64,000 bases of DNA from Okeania sp. SIO3B5 (GTDB taxonomy: Bacteria > Cyanobacteriota > Cyanobacteriia > Cyanobacteriales > Microcoleaceae): assembly GCF_010692555.1 (NCBI RefSeq), contig NZ_JAAHHG010000004.1, positions 1 to 64,000 on the forward strand, given 5' to 3'. Below, piece after piece: positions 17,709 through 27,155 of this stretch; the stretch's first letter is position 1, and every line of letters starts with the position of its first letter. The position numbers and the translations under genes were made by a program. Under the pieces are notes generated by a model, which was given only the letters and a program-made list of their open reading frames with translations, was not told where the DNA came from and searched no databases.

Positions 17709-19217
17709 ATGGACTCTAATTTACTGAATATCTTCAATAAAGAATTAACTTCTCAACAACAGGAATGGTACAAAGTTTTAGCTGAATATATTATTCATCA
17801 AGCAAAGAATACTCCCCTAACCATTACTGAGTTAACAACAAAATTAGTGGGAACTCGTTCAATGTCTGAAGATACTGCTAAAGATTTTGCTGAGTCTCTT
17901 ATTTCTAGAGGAAGGACTGCTAAAGTATCTGCTGCTACATTAACAAAAGAATTGGAGAACAATGGATTAATTGAAAAAGGACCGGTTGAGACAGATAAAA
18001 ATTCAGCAAGAAGATTTTTGGATAATTTAGAAAAAAAAAAATTAATTACAATAGATCATTGTTCAGGTAGAAGTGGCAATATATGTACTCTTAATTTCTA
18101 TATTTATAGCGGACAGACTTTAGAAGGTGTTGTTCCTGCGCAAAATCCTCTATATATCAAAAGAAATGCTGATAGTATTTGTGAAGAATACTTAACTTTT
18201 GGCATGATGAACAATCAAAGCCGAGCTTTTTTAAAGATTAAATCACCACGATATACAGGAAAAACTTCTTTATTGATACGTTTAAGAGAATTTGCTAAGA
18301 AAAAAGATGCCGCAGTGGGTTTGATTGATTTAGAGGGTCATCAATTTTCATATGAACTATTTATAGATGGTGAAAGCAATGAGGAAAACAAAGAAAAATA
18401 TCAGCAATTTTTAGACACTTTTAAAAGAGTTGTAGAACAAGAGTTTAATTCTCACCTGAATTCTTACAGACCAGGTTTTTCTTCGCCTAAATGGGGCAAT
18501 ATTTCTCTTGCAGAAAAATTTACTGAAGATTTAGAAGAAAAAATTTTCAGTCCTATACAGAAACCGAAAGTTTTACTCATAGATGGTATTGATATAATTC
18601 TAGGAACACATCTACAAGATCCTTTTCTTCGGATATTAAGAACTTGGTGTGAGCAAAAAATGAAGAGACTTAAAAATAGTTCTTCTATTATTTTTCCTAA
18701 TATTATTATTGCATTTTCAACAGAATCTTACTTTGATAGGGAGTCTCCTTTGCAAAATGTGGGTACAGAAATCGAACTTCCTAAATTTACAGACGATCAG
18801 ATCCTTAGTTTAGCTGGATTATATGGTTTAGTTTGGCATGATGGCTCAGAAAGTGCAAGTTCCTTAAAACATTTTTTAAGTGGAAATCCTTATTTAATTA
18901 ATATGGCTCTTTATGAAATAAGTAGAAAAAATATTGATTTAGAAACCTTTAAACAACAAAAATTGTTTCCTAATAGTCGTTTCTTAAAACATCTCCGTAA
19001 GATTGTAGAGAAGATTGAAAAATGTAAAGAATTAGAACAAACTTTTTGTAATTGGCTTCAACAACAAGACTCATATCTTGATGAAAAATCGAAAATACAA
19101 TTAGCTAAATTAGGAGCAATTGAGTTTGAAAATGAGAATAATATGATCCAACCCAAAATACCTTGTCAGCTCTATGAACAATATTTTAAGCAGCAATTTT
19201 TAAATCAAAATTCCTAA
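17709..19217 (+). CDS. AAA_35-type P-loop ATPase with N-terminal winged-helix-like domain
   Basis: 502 residues. About 1-140 are helical with a winged-helix look (LTKELENNGLIEKGPV...ARRFLDNLEKKKLITI). About 150-500 form an AAA_35-like STAND/AAA ATPase: the lead YIKRNADSICEEYL, Walker A SPRYTGKT (179-186), and Walker B VLLIDGIDII with the acidic residue before the second Ile. In cyanobacteria such ATPases are often signal-transduction or conflict regulators. It opens a set of four close, co-directional genes; the next starts 9 bp after its stop. AAAGG lies only 2 bases before the ATG, so the ribosome-binding site is poor. Its likely job is to sense or assemble with the following fusion protein, which has a related ATPase domain. 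Confidence 0.75.
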   Translation: MDSNLLNIFNKELTSQQQEWYKVLAEYIIHQAKNTPLTITELTTKLVGTRSMSEDTAKDFAESLISRGRTAKVSAATLTKELENNGLIEKGPVETDKNSARRFLDNLEKKKLITIDHCSGRSGNICTLNFYIYSGQTLEGVVPAQNPLYIKRNADSICEEYLTFGMMNNQSRAFLKIKSPRYTGKTSLLIRLREFAKKKDAAVGLIDLEGHQFSYELFIDGESNEENKEKYQQFLDTFKRVVEQEFNSHLNSYRPGFSSPKWGNISLAEKFTEDLEEKIFSPIQKPKVLLIDGIDIILGTHLQDPFLRILRTWCEQKMKRLKNSSSIIFPNIIIAFSTESYFDRESPLQNVGTEIELPKFTDDQILSLAGLYGLVWHDGSESASSLKHFLSGNPYLINMALYEISRKNIDLETFKQQKLFPNSRFLKHLRKIVEKIEKCKELEQTFCNWLQQQDSYLDEKSKIQLAKLGAIEFENENNMIQPKIPCQLYEQYFKQQFLNQNS

Positions 19218-19226
19218 ATTAGAATT

Positions 19227-22200
19227 ATGAGTACTGAAAACTTTTTTAACTGTGAAGGTGGATGGGAAACTAATCCACATAATTATGTATCAAGAAAAGC
19301 AGACCGAGAATTGTTAGATTACTGTTTAAACTTTCAACTAAGAAATCCCGTTTTTTTCCTTCTAGCTCCTAGACAAATGGGAAAAACGACTTTAATGAAC
19401 CAGATTATATCTCAACTAGAAGAAGAGGAAAAAATAGCCACTATTTCTATAAATGTTCATCTTTGGGATTATATTAATGAAGAAGAACTATTTAATACTT
19501 TGTTATTTAGAATAGTAACAGCAGTACCTCAGCTCAAAAATATTGAAAGTGAAATAATAGAGTCTTGGAACAAGTATCCAGGAATTATCTTCTCAGAACG
19601 TTTTTTACATATTTTATCAGTAAAAATTTATCCGAAATTAAAAAATGTCAAACTCATTATTTTTATTGATGAAGTTCAATCTTTAGTCAGATTAAAATTA
19701 CAAGATAAGTTTATTAGATTTTTGAAAACTTTTGCTGAATTCAATAATGAAATCAGAAATAAACTAAATTTTGTTTTAATTGGAGTTGCTAAACCTTCCG
19801 AGTTTACACTTAATGCGGATATAAGATTTAATGGAAAACAAATAGAGTTAGAGGGTTTATCAGGTGAATGTCTGCCTTTACAAAAAGGGTTAAAAGCTAT
19901 TACAACAGAACCCAGTCAAGTTATAAAAAGGGTTTTGTTTTGGACAGGTGGACAACCTTTTTTAACTCAGTATATGTGTTATTTATTACTGGATGATTAT
20001 TTTTATATTAGCCAAGATTTTGAAAAAGCGGTTGATGGTTTTATTCGAGATAAATATATAAAAAATTGGAGAAGTAAAGATAAACAGTCTCATTTAACAG
20101 GGATAGAAAACTACTTTGTTAAATTTGAAGATAGTCAAATTGATCGCCAACTTCAACTTTTAAATTATTATTATCGAATTTTAATTAATGGACCACAAAA
20201 GTTGGAAAGTAAAAATGTTCTTCAAGAAGATTTATTAATGTCTGGGTTAGTTGTTAAGGTGATTGAAAACAATCAATATTTCCTGAAAGTTGCTAATCCT
20301 ATTTATGAAAATATTTTCAACGCTGAATGGACTGATGAAATTCGTAAAATCTTGAATTTAGCTAGTGTAACAAATGCAAATCGATCGGCACAAACAGAAT
20401 TAAATATTGCGGAATTAGATAACTTTGGTGCGATTAACAAATGCTTCACAATTTTGCAGCAAGAACTGAAGCCATTTGTCAAGCAAAGAATGGATAAATA
20501 CTTAGGAAATAATTGGCGAAATCATCGTGAAGTTAGAATGATTGTTCGTCCTCCCGATGATAAATCTCCCATCACAATTATTGATTACCAAAAATTATTA
20601 ACTCTCATTATTAAATATTGGGAGGATGTTTTTATTAATGTCTTTAATAATAGAGACAAATGTGAAATTGAAGCACTATTACAATTTGGCGATCAGGAAG
20701 AAAAACAAAGGGCTGATTTTGAAGATGATTTTACAGTAAAAGTTCTCAATACTATAGCCTATTTACTCAGTACAACTGGTCATAAAAGTAAAGTAAAAAC
20801 AATTGATGAATTAATGATGAATAAATACCCTCAAAAGCAAAAGAGGAATTATTATCTAATAAGTAATAGAGAAAATACTTTAGGCTATGAGAAGTACATA
20901 GAACAGGAGAATAATATAGGAGAAACAGATATAGCTAGTCGTATTACTAATATTCTCAATCAACGTCATCCTCGTACTAAAAAAGTGAGAAAGCTGATTA
21001 AAAAACTTAACTTCTTACTATCTGAATTAGAGAATATGGAAACAGTTTATAGTCGGTTGATTAATACCATTAATGACCCATCAGTTACGACAAAGTTGCG
21101 TGAATTATTTCAGATTTTTGTGGGAATTAATAGAAAAATTCAAGAAGTTAAACAAACATTAACTAAACTAGATAAGAGATTTTCTCGTGAAAATTTGACT
21201 ATTACTTTTGTTGGTAGTGCAGGCCAAGGGAAAAGTCGTTTTATCCAAACTTTAACAGGATTAACAAAAACAGAAGTTCCTGATGGAACGATTCATAACT
21301 GTACAGAGGTCAAAGTAATAATTGCTCATTCTACTAATCATCAAACTCGTGGCGAAGTTTATCTTCATACTCCAGAATCTTTTATTCAAGAAAATATCGC
21401 TCCTTATTATCCAATGCTTAATTTAGGCAAGGCACCAACAACATTAGATGAATTTATTAATCATCCTTTGCCTAAGTTAAAAAATCCCGATGCCAGAGCT
21501 AAAGTTTATTATGAATATTTAGAAAAATGTAAGAATCATTACTCTGAATATCAGGCTTTACTCCAAGAAAATTCTCCTAAACCTATTGGTAAAGATGAAA
21601 TCAGAAAATATGTGGCTCAAACTGATGAGAATAATGATAGAACTAATTTTAGCTATTTAGCAGTCAAAGAAGTAAAAATTTACTGTCAATTTCCTCATGA
21701 AGATGTGAGGCAAATTACTTTAATCGATCTGCCGGGATTAGGGGATACAGTATTAGGATATAGGGAAACTTTACGGAGAAGTCTAGGACAAGATGTAGAT
21801 TTTGCTCTCTTTGTTAATATGCCTAAAGGGAGAGTTTTACAGGAAGAAGACTATGAACTTTTTGATACTGCTAATCAAGCTTTACCTGAATTACCAATTG
21901 AAAAATGGTCATTTTTTATCTTAAATGAAGTGAAAAATCCGCCACCGGGGTTAGGTATAGCAGATAATCGTCAAGTTTGTGAAGAAACTAAACGTCGCAT
22001 TGACAAAGAACGACAAATTCAGGTAGCTAAATGTATGATTGCTGATTGTGCAGATACTAATGAAGCTTCTAATGTATTATTGGAAGTTTTAAATTACTTA
22101 GAAACTCATATTTTAGAGTTAGACGATCGCTCTGTATCGATCGTTAATAAATCTATTGAACAATTAGAAAAAGAAATTAAAACTTTCCTAGAAAAAGCAC

Positions 22201-23144
22201 GTCAAGCATTCAGAGTTGCTCCTAAATATCAAAATGAGAATATGTTATTTTACGAGCTTGCAGACAAACTAACACGCAAAATCAGTAAAAACTTACACAA
22301 ATTAACTCAGGAAATACGTCCTCAGACTTTGATCGTAGAAGAAAATAAAAAGGATACGAAATTTTTTCAAACAGCTACCAAAAATATTATCAAAAAATGT
22401 CTTGAAGACACAGGGGTTCATTCACCTGAGCAAATTGATTATATACGTTTTGACATGGAATCAGGAACAGGATGGATTAGTGTTTTAGAGCGTTGTATAG
22501 ATGAATTAAGAACTTATATTAGCAATAAATTTAACTCTTTTGATAGTGATTTTCAAATGTATGTAGAACAAGTAAAAAACCAAATTGCTGATGCTTTAAC
22601 TGATACCGATCTAGGCAATATAACTACTGCTAGAGGGATAGATTTTTTGGAATTTATGACCAGAGAAATTCCTGAATACCTTCCTACTCTTAAAGTAGCA
22701 TTTGAAAAATTAGTTTCTTTTAAAATGACTTATGAACATCATTTAGAATATCTGATTCTCCAAGCTTTAGAAGAAGAATTAAATCCTAACCCTGGTGATG
22801 TATTTAACCCTATATTTAACCCTGCAGGAAAATCAGATGAAGAAAATATTCAGATAATTCACAAGATTCTAGTTGTGAAACATCGCAATACAATTTCTAA
22901 ATGTAGACAAGCTTTAGAAAAGCTAGAAGGTATGCCTAGTATAATTATCTATGGTAGAGCCAATCGCTTTGTAGATGAAGTTATTCGTTCTGAGGGGATA
23001 AGGAATGATTGGCTAGTTCTACTTCAGGAATGGAGTTCACAAGTTTTCCCAGATCACTTTGGGAAGGGAATTAGTCAAGAGAAACAAGAATGGGAAAACT
23101 CGATTCAAAAGGCTTTTTCTCTTAGTACATTAGAGAAAGTTTGA
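19227..23144 (+). CDS. AAA_35 ATPase / HEPN-like / dynamin-type GTPase fusion
   Basis: 1305 residues. Residues 15-360 are an AAA_35 ATPase, with Walker A APRQMGKT (47-54) and Walker B LIIFIDEVQ (Asp148-Glu149). Residues about 385-545 resemble the Swt1-type HEPN module (INKCFTILQQELKPFVKQRM...IKYWEDVFINVF...VKVLNTIAYLLSTT), but the usual R-x4-6-H catalytic pair is not evident. About 590-1050 hold a dynamin-like GTPase, with G1 GSAGQGKS (663-670) and G3 DLPG (834-837); G4 is uncertain (LNEVKN). The remainder is helical. No membrane segment is visible. An ATPase sensor and a dynamin motor in one chain is unusual. Close linkage to the genes on both sides suggests one complex. The domain calls are good; the HEPN call is tentative. 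Confidence 0.75.
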   Translation: MSTENFFNCEGGWETNPHNYVSRKADRELLDYCLNFQLRNPVFFLLAPRQMGKTTLMNQIISQLEEEEKIATISINVHLWDYINEEELFNTLLFRIVTAVPQLKNIESEIIESWNKYPGIIFSERFLHILSVKIYPKLKNVKLIIFIDEVQSLVRLKLQDKFIRFLKTFAEFNNEIRNKLNFVLIGVAKPSEFTLNADIRFNGKQIELEGLSGECLPLQKGLKAITTEPSQVIKRVLFWTGGQPFLTQYMCYLLLDDYFYISQDFEKAVDGFIRDKYIKNWRSKDKQSHLTGIENYFVKFEDSQIDRQLQLLNYYYRILINGPQKLESKNVLQEDLLMSGLVVKVIENNQYFLKVANPIYENIFNAEWTDEIRKILNLASVTNANRSAQTELNIAELDNFGAINKCFTILQQELKPFVKQRMDKYLGNNWRNHREVRMIVRPPDDKSPITIIDYQKLLTLIIKYWEDVFINVFNNRDKCEIEALLQFGDQEEKQRADFEDDFTVKVLNTIAYLLSTTGHKSKVKTIDELMMNKYPQKQKRNYYLISNRENTLGYEKYIEQENNIGETDIASRITNILNQRHPRTKKVRKLIKKLNFLLSELENMETVYSRLINTINDPSVTTKLRELFQIFVGINRKIQEVKQTLTKLDKRFSRENLTITFVGSAGQGKSRFIQTLTGLTKTEVPDGTIHNCTEVKVIIAHSTNHQTRGEVYLHTPESFIQENIAPYYPMLNLGKAPTTLDEFINHPLPKLKNPDARAKVYYEYLEKCKNHYSEYQALLQENSPKPIGKDEIRKYVAQTDENNDRTNFSYLAVKEVKIYCQFPHEDVRQITLIDLPGLGDTVLGYRETLRRSLGQDVDFALFVNMPKGRVLQEEDYELFDTANQALPELPIEKWSFFILNEVKNPPPGLGIADNRQVCEETKRRIDKERQIQVAKCMIADCADTNEASNVLLEVLNYLETHILELDDRSVSIVNKSIEQLEKEIKTFLEKARQAFRVAPKYQNENMLFYELADKLTRKISKNLHKLTQEIRPQTLIVEENKKDTKFFQTATKNIIKKCLEDTGVHSPEQIDYIRFDMESGTGWISVLERCIDELRTYISNKFNSFDSDFQMYVEQVKNQIADALTDTDLGNITTARGIDFLEFMTREIPEYLPTLKVAFEKLVSFKMTYEHHLEYLILQALEEELNPNPGDVFNPIFNPAGKSDEENIQIIHKILVVKHRNTISKCRQALEKLEGMPSIIIYGRANRFVDEVIRSEGIRNDWLVLLQEWSSQVFPDHFGKGISQEKQEWENSIQKAFSLSTLEKV

Positions 23145-23185
23145 TCGAATTAGAATTATATCAATTAAATCAAGGGTAAATCACT

Positions 23186-24217
23186 ATGGAATTGGAAATC
23201 GCGGACAAAGAAAAACTACCCAAACCAAAGGTAAAGTTAAGCGTGGCCTCGCTGGGACCAAGTGGAGTGGGTAAGACCTCTATTTTAGCTGTTATCAACA
23301 AATATTTTCAAAGTGATTTCACCAGAACTGACTTTAAGGTGATCATCGATCAAGAAAGTTTTGCAACCATCAAAGAGCATGAGGAAGGACTGGAGGATTT
23401 AGTCAAAGATTTTGATGCAGTATCTCGAGGACTACCATCTACTGAGGATGCAAAAAATATTAACTTTATTCTTGTTAGAGATAAATGGAGATCGAGAGAT
23501 GCTTTAGGATTAGAGTTTTTGGATATTTCTGGGGGATGGTTACAGAAAGATTCATCAAGCAAATATTACCAAAAATATTTGGATCAAGTAGTAAATAGTG
23601 GTGCAGTTATTATTCCTATTGACACCTTAGCTTTAATGGAGGAAGACGGAAAATATCATCAACAGCTAAACGATCCTGAATCAGTGACTAAAATGATTGC
23701 CAGAGCTTATGATAATTTACCAAAAGATGAAGAAAGATTAGTACTTTTTATTCCCGTAAAATGCGAAACTTATGTCAAAACTGAGAGAAATATGGAGCGA
23801 TTAGTTAAAGAAGTTCACAAAGGGTATGCAAAATTAATTTATGATGTTCTACGTCCGAAAACAAATGTAGCAGTAGTTATTACTCCAATACAAACCGTTG
23901 GTTGTGTAGTTTGTGGAGGACCAGATATTGATATTGAGACTAGAGAGTTGAAAGGATGGCTTTTAAACAAGACTAGATTTGATGCTCCAATGGAATCTCA
24001 ATGGGAAGATCAACCCCTACGCTATATCATGCGTTTTCTCATTCATCAATATATTAAACAACAAAGAACAGGTTTGTTTGGTCAAGCTTTTTATTCCTGT
24101 AACGATCTTTTGAAAGCAAATAACGATCTATATGAAGCTTTACGTCGTTTTTCTCAAGGTCGAATTAAAACTCCACCATTTGAGATTATCCAAGGTCATG
24201 ATTTATTAAAAATTTAA
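23186..24217 (+). CDS. TRAFAC-like P-loop GTPase
   Basis: 343 residues. The P-loop GPSGVGKT lies at 24-31, a G3-like LDISGG at about 112-117, and VKCE (191-194) may serve as the NKxD-like G4. It resembles the small GTPases found in NTP-dependent conflict operons (double-GTPase type) more than Ras-like or translation GTPases. There are no transmembrane helices. AAGGG lies 9 bases before ATG 23186, and the gene starts 41 bp after the fusion gene. It may act as the switch controlling the fusion protein. An ABC or kinase identity is unlikely because the signature motifs are absent. Orthology to a named family would need a profile search. Confidence 0.72.
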   Translation: MELEIADKEKLPKPKVKLSVASLGPSGVGKTSILAVINKYFQSDFTRTDFKVIIDQESFATIKEHEEGLEDLVKDFDAVSRGLPSTEDAKNINFILVRDKWRSRDALGLEFLDISGGWLQKDSSSKYYQKYLDQVVNSGAVIIPIDTLALMEEDGKYHQQLNDPESVTKMIARAYDNLPKDEERLVLFIPVKCETYVKTERNMERLVKEVHKGYAKLIYDVLRPKTNVAVVITPIQTVGCVVCGGPDIDIETRELKGWLLNKTRFDAPMESQWEDQPLRYIMRFLIHQYIKQQRTGLFGQAFYSCNDLLKANNDLYEALRRFSQGRIKTPPFEIIQGHDLLKI

Positions 24218-24262
24218 TAGATAATAATAGGCAAAAATTTATAAAACACCTGGAATAAATTA

Positions 24263-25117
24263 ATGATGAATATTTTCGTTCGTAGTCGTGGAGTTGAAGC
24301 TAACACAGATTATACATGGGTAGAAGTTACAGAAACAACCCAAGAAGTTATTGATAACTTTCCTGATTTGTTTCAGGATGAATCTACCAATTTAATTTAT
24401 AGTGAAAAACCGTCCGTGGTTTTATCTCGTAGAAATAGTAAATTACTGTTACTTATTACTGCTATTCAACCTACTGATAGAGGAGATTTCTATAAGCGAC
24501 AGATTCGTATTTCTGTCGGTTGGATAGGTGAAGATTCTGCTGACAATGAAGAGGCTTTTCGCCTGTTAGCAGCTCGTGCTTTGGACGATGAAGAAAACCC
24601 AGAATTAACTGTGGAAATTGCTGAGGCTATACCTTTAGGCGGTATTTATGGTTTTGAAGCCGATTTTAATAAATTATTAGGTTTAATTGCATCCTGTCAA
24701 ATTCAACATAAAGTTGATAGTCAACAATTAACAGAACAAGAGGAAAAATTTAACAAACTCGCACAAATATCTCCTGATACAAAACAGTCTTTAGTGCAAA
24801 TAATTAGACAATTTAAGTTACCAAAACGAGAAGGAGTGTTAGTTGTGTTTACAACTAATAAAAGAGAAGGAAGTCTCAGACAAGCGGAGGTTTGGCGAGG
24901 AATTTCATCCTTAGTAGAATCACCACATTGGAAGGCTTATTATCCTTTTCCTGACCCAATTCCGGCTGAAATTGCTGAGGGTTTGAATTATCAATTTACA
25001 CTTTTTCAGTTATTAAAATGTATTAATTCATCTTGGGGTAATTGGCTAATTGATAGCATAGAAAATCAAGTTAATCATAAACTTGAATCAAATAATATAG
25101 ATAACCTAAATAAATAG
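24263..25117 (+). CDS. Unknown protein, fourth member of the NTPase gene set
   Basis: 284 residues and soluble. I do not recognise a family. The N-terminal half is beta-rich (TWVEVTETT, KLLLLITAI, IRISVGWIG), and residues about 130-200 are helical. The presence of LLLLITAI and VLVVFTTNKREG strands suggests an alpha/beta fold, with no catalytic motif. It starts 45 bp after the GTPase gene; ATG 24263 or 24266 can serve. Its stop codon TAG is formed by the last two bases of a MITE target duplication plus the first G of the element. Before insertion the frame would have continued about ten codons (NLNNLFGLKYKNI). It is probably the GTPase's partner or adaptor, inferred from position only. Confidence 0.65.
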   Translation: MMNIFVRSRGVEANTDYTWVEVTETTQEVIDNFPDLFQDESTNLIYSEKPSVVLSRRNSKLLLLITAIQPTDRGDFYKRQIRISVGWIGEDSADNEEAFRLLAARALDDEENPELTVEIAEAIPLGGIYGFEADFNKLLGLIASCQIQHKVDSQQLTEQEEKFNKLAQISPDTKQSLVQIIRQFKLPKREGVLVVFTTNKREGSLRQAEVWRGISSLVESPHWKAYYPFPDPIPAEIAEGLNYQFTLFQLLKCINSSWGNWLIDSIENQVNHKLESNNIDNLNK

Positions 25118-25338
25118 GGCTTGCTGATTAAATATTAAAGCATTGACTGATATTGGTTTCAGCCTTTTTGGGTCGAAAAAAGTGCGCATATTTTCGGTCT
25201 AAAGAGCTGCATAAAGCTAGTATTTTGGGACGATTATTCTGACTACTTCTTCTATAATTCCCATTCCTCCTGTTTGCGGAGCATTCTGTAGGAAATTCTG
25301 GCTCCTGCCTTTACCAAAAAACTTTATTCAGCAAACCC
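25117..25338. mobile_element. MITE family A, copy 2 (222 bp)
   Basis: The ends are GGGCTTGCTGATTAAAT and TTTATTCAGCAAACCC, with a perfect 6-bp duplication TAAATA (25111-25116 and 25339-25344). Its left part is near-identical to the copy at 4925-5137. It also carries an inverted CCTACGGAATGC-type repeat (about 25272-25295). It fills the gap to the next gene; nothing else is visible there. Confidence 0.85.
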
Positions 25339-25419
25339 TAAATAATTTATTTGGATTAAAATATAAAAATATATAAACCTCAAAATACTTTTTGTATGAG
25401 TTTTTTAAGGTTTGTATTT

Positions 25420-25866
25420 TTAAGTCAGACGTTTATATTCATCTATTAATGGCAAAAGCTCCTCTACATACTCTGGTACAGTTGCTTGATGTGTTTGTAA
25501 ATTACTTTTTTGTCCTTGGAGATTTCCTGTAAAAACAAGTTTATAATTTGTATCAGGAACAAAAACTATACTCCAAGCGCTTAATTCTTGGTTGGCCTTG
25601 TTTTTTTTCATAAATGTAATGTATTGAAGATCTGCTATATCTTCTCCAAAAGTATCTTTAGCTGTTTGTTCAAAATTAGATATCATAGGAGCAATAACTT
25701 TAGTATCCATACTTCCACCTTCACCAGGTACTTGAGATTTAGCTATACTACTAGCGTTTAATAGAAATGCTATTCCATCAATATAATTTTTTAGTTCCGC
25801 ACAAGAATCAAGAATAGTCTGCATAGCGTTAAGCACCTCTTGGGAATTTGTATATTCCTTTAGCAT
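25420..25866 (-). CDS. Small hypothetical protein
   Basis: 148 residues, soluble and acidic, with no recognised family. The N-terminal half is helical (SQEVLNAMQTILDSCAELKNYIDG), followed by a beta-rich middle (ELSAWSIVFVPDTNYKLVFTG). A strong AGGAGG lies 7-8 bases before ATG 25866, so it is very likely expressed. It is convergent with the four-gene system and separated from it by a MITE, so membership in that system is doubtful but worth testing by co-occurrence. Confidence 0.65.
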   Translation of the reverse strand: MLKEYTNSQEVLNAMQTILDSCAELKNYIDGIAFLLNASSIAKSQVPGEGGSMDTKVIAPMISNFEQTAKDTFGEDIADLQYITFMKKNKANQELSAWSIVFVPDTNYKLVFTGNLQGQKSNLQTHQATVPEYVEELLPLIDEYKRLT

Positions 25867-26365
25867 AATAAAATCCTCCTAGAAATAAGTTAATTTAGAA
25901 TTTGTATTTAACTGGACTTCGTGGTTATCTTTTCGTTATCCACGTCGAAAAATAGGGTGCATCTCAGATATGCGATTAGTAGAAATACCCAATCAAAAAC
26001 TATCAGACACCACAGGCAGCAGGTAGTTCTGTCGAGTCAGAGGCAGCAGTTACCGGGAGCGCAGTTACCAGGCAATGCCCCTAATTTTCTCAAACATCGT
26101 TGTACTGATATCAATACTTATCTCAGTATTTTTACTTATTGCATAATTGAGATCCACCCGAAAAATAGTATCAGTGATACTACCCATTATTCTCAAGACC
26201 GAAGATCCTATAAGATATTGGCCCCAATGACCTGTATCTTTATTAGACATTGAGAAATTTATTATCTCACATTCTAGGTTTTTCAAGGAAAAAATCCTGA
26301 GTATGAGAATATTGAAAGTGTTTAATAACTTCTATTTCCAAGTATTGCACTACCTGGCAGGGGAG

Positions 26366-26404
26366 TTGTCGATTATCGACATCCACGATCGACAATTTTT
26401 TTTG
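26366..26404 (+). terminator. Hairpin with T-run, possible small-RNA terminator
   Basis: TTGTCGAT (26366-26373) pairs with ATCGACAA (26388-26395) and is followed by a run of T. Within the 5' arm, TTGTCGATTATCGACA is itself a palindrome, so two foldings compete. No plus-strand gene ends nearby, so it either terminates an unrecognised small RNA or is a relic. Confidence 0.5.
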
Positions 26405-26448
26405 AAAAAATAACAAAATCATCAAAATTAGTCAGGGCAAGCTATTTA

Positions 26449-26628
26449 TGTCATGTCCGGTTGAATACTTACACTTTGGAGGAGGTAAGGCAGCGGGAGC
26501 TGGAGGCAGGAGGCAGAAGTGGTGCGACCCCGCGTCGGCGTCAGACGCAAGGGAATGCGCACTCCTGTGAGGAAAGAAAAGATTAGAAGGGAAAAGGTTT
26601 TTTTATCACTGATTATCCGGACATGATA
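26449..26628. mobile_element. MITE family B, copy B3 (180 bp)
   Basis: The ends are TGTCATGTCCGG (one mismatch) and CCGGACATGATA, with the duplication TTA on both sides. Its interior has been invaded by a GGTGCGACCCCGCG-type palindrome at 26521-26562. Confidence 0.75.
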
Positions 26629-26672
26629 TTACCATCAACGAATACTAAGATCGACGAAAATATTTTCAGTTC

Positions 26673-26689
26673 TTGTCGATTATCGACAA
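26673..26689. promoter_or_regulatory. Perfect palindrome TTGTCGATTATCGACAA
   Basis: A 17-base palindrome. Sixteen of the bases recur at 26366-26381, about 300 bp away. Two copies of the same symmetrical word in one gap suggest a binding site or a shared mobile repeat. A TATAAT-like word follows at about 26704. Confidence 0.35.
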
Positions 26690-26991
26690 TATTTAGCAAT
26701 GAGTATAATAATAGATCCATCCATATTTATATTTAACAATGTAGATGAACATCCGATATGTCTAATACCAATTTTATAAATGTTTGCTACAAATAGGTAG
26801 GGTACTTCTTAGGAGTCAGGAGTCAGGAGTCAGGAGTCGTATGGGAATAGATTTAATACCAGTTTTTAGGTCATAAATTCTCTTTTTTGTCAAAGGGACA
26901 TTTCCTGCAATTTTTTTTTATTGCACTTATTATTCGTAACATTCTTTTTTCAAAATGGTATAATGGCCAAGACAAATAGAAAATGTACTTA

Positions 26992-27155
26992 TATCATGTC
27001 CGGTTGAACAGTTATAAATAAATAACGACTTAGGAGTCAGTCCTCAGGAGTCAACCCACCCCTAACCCCTCCCAGGAGGGAAGACTGAAGTTGGAAGAAG
27101 AATAACTGGAGTTGAAGGAGAAAGTTTTTTATCACGCTCTTATCCGGACATGATA
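26992..27155. mobile_element. MITE family B, copy B4 (164 bp)
   Basis: TATCATGTCCGG and CCGGACATGATA ends, with the duplication TTA (26989-26991 and 27156-27158). The interior includes an AACCCACCCC-type palindrome (about 27053-27081). Confidence 0.85.

Noticed and set aside
26366-26404. Terminator assigned to the four-gene system
   Set aside because: It is more than 1.2 kb past the last gene with an oppositely oriented gene between, so it cannot be its ordinary terminator.
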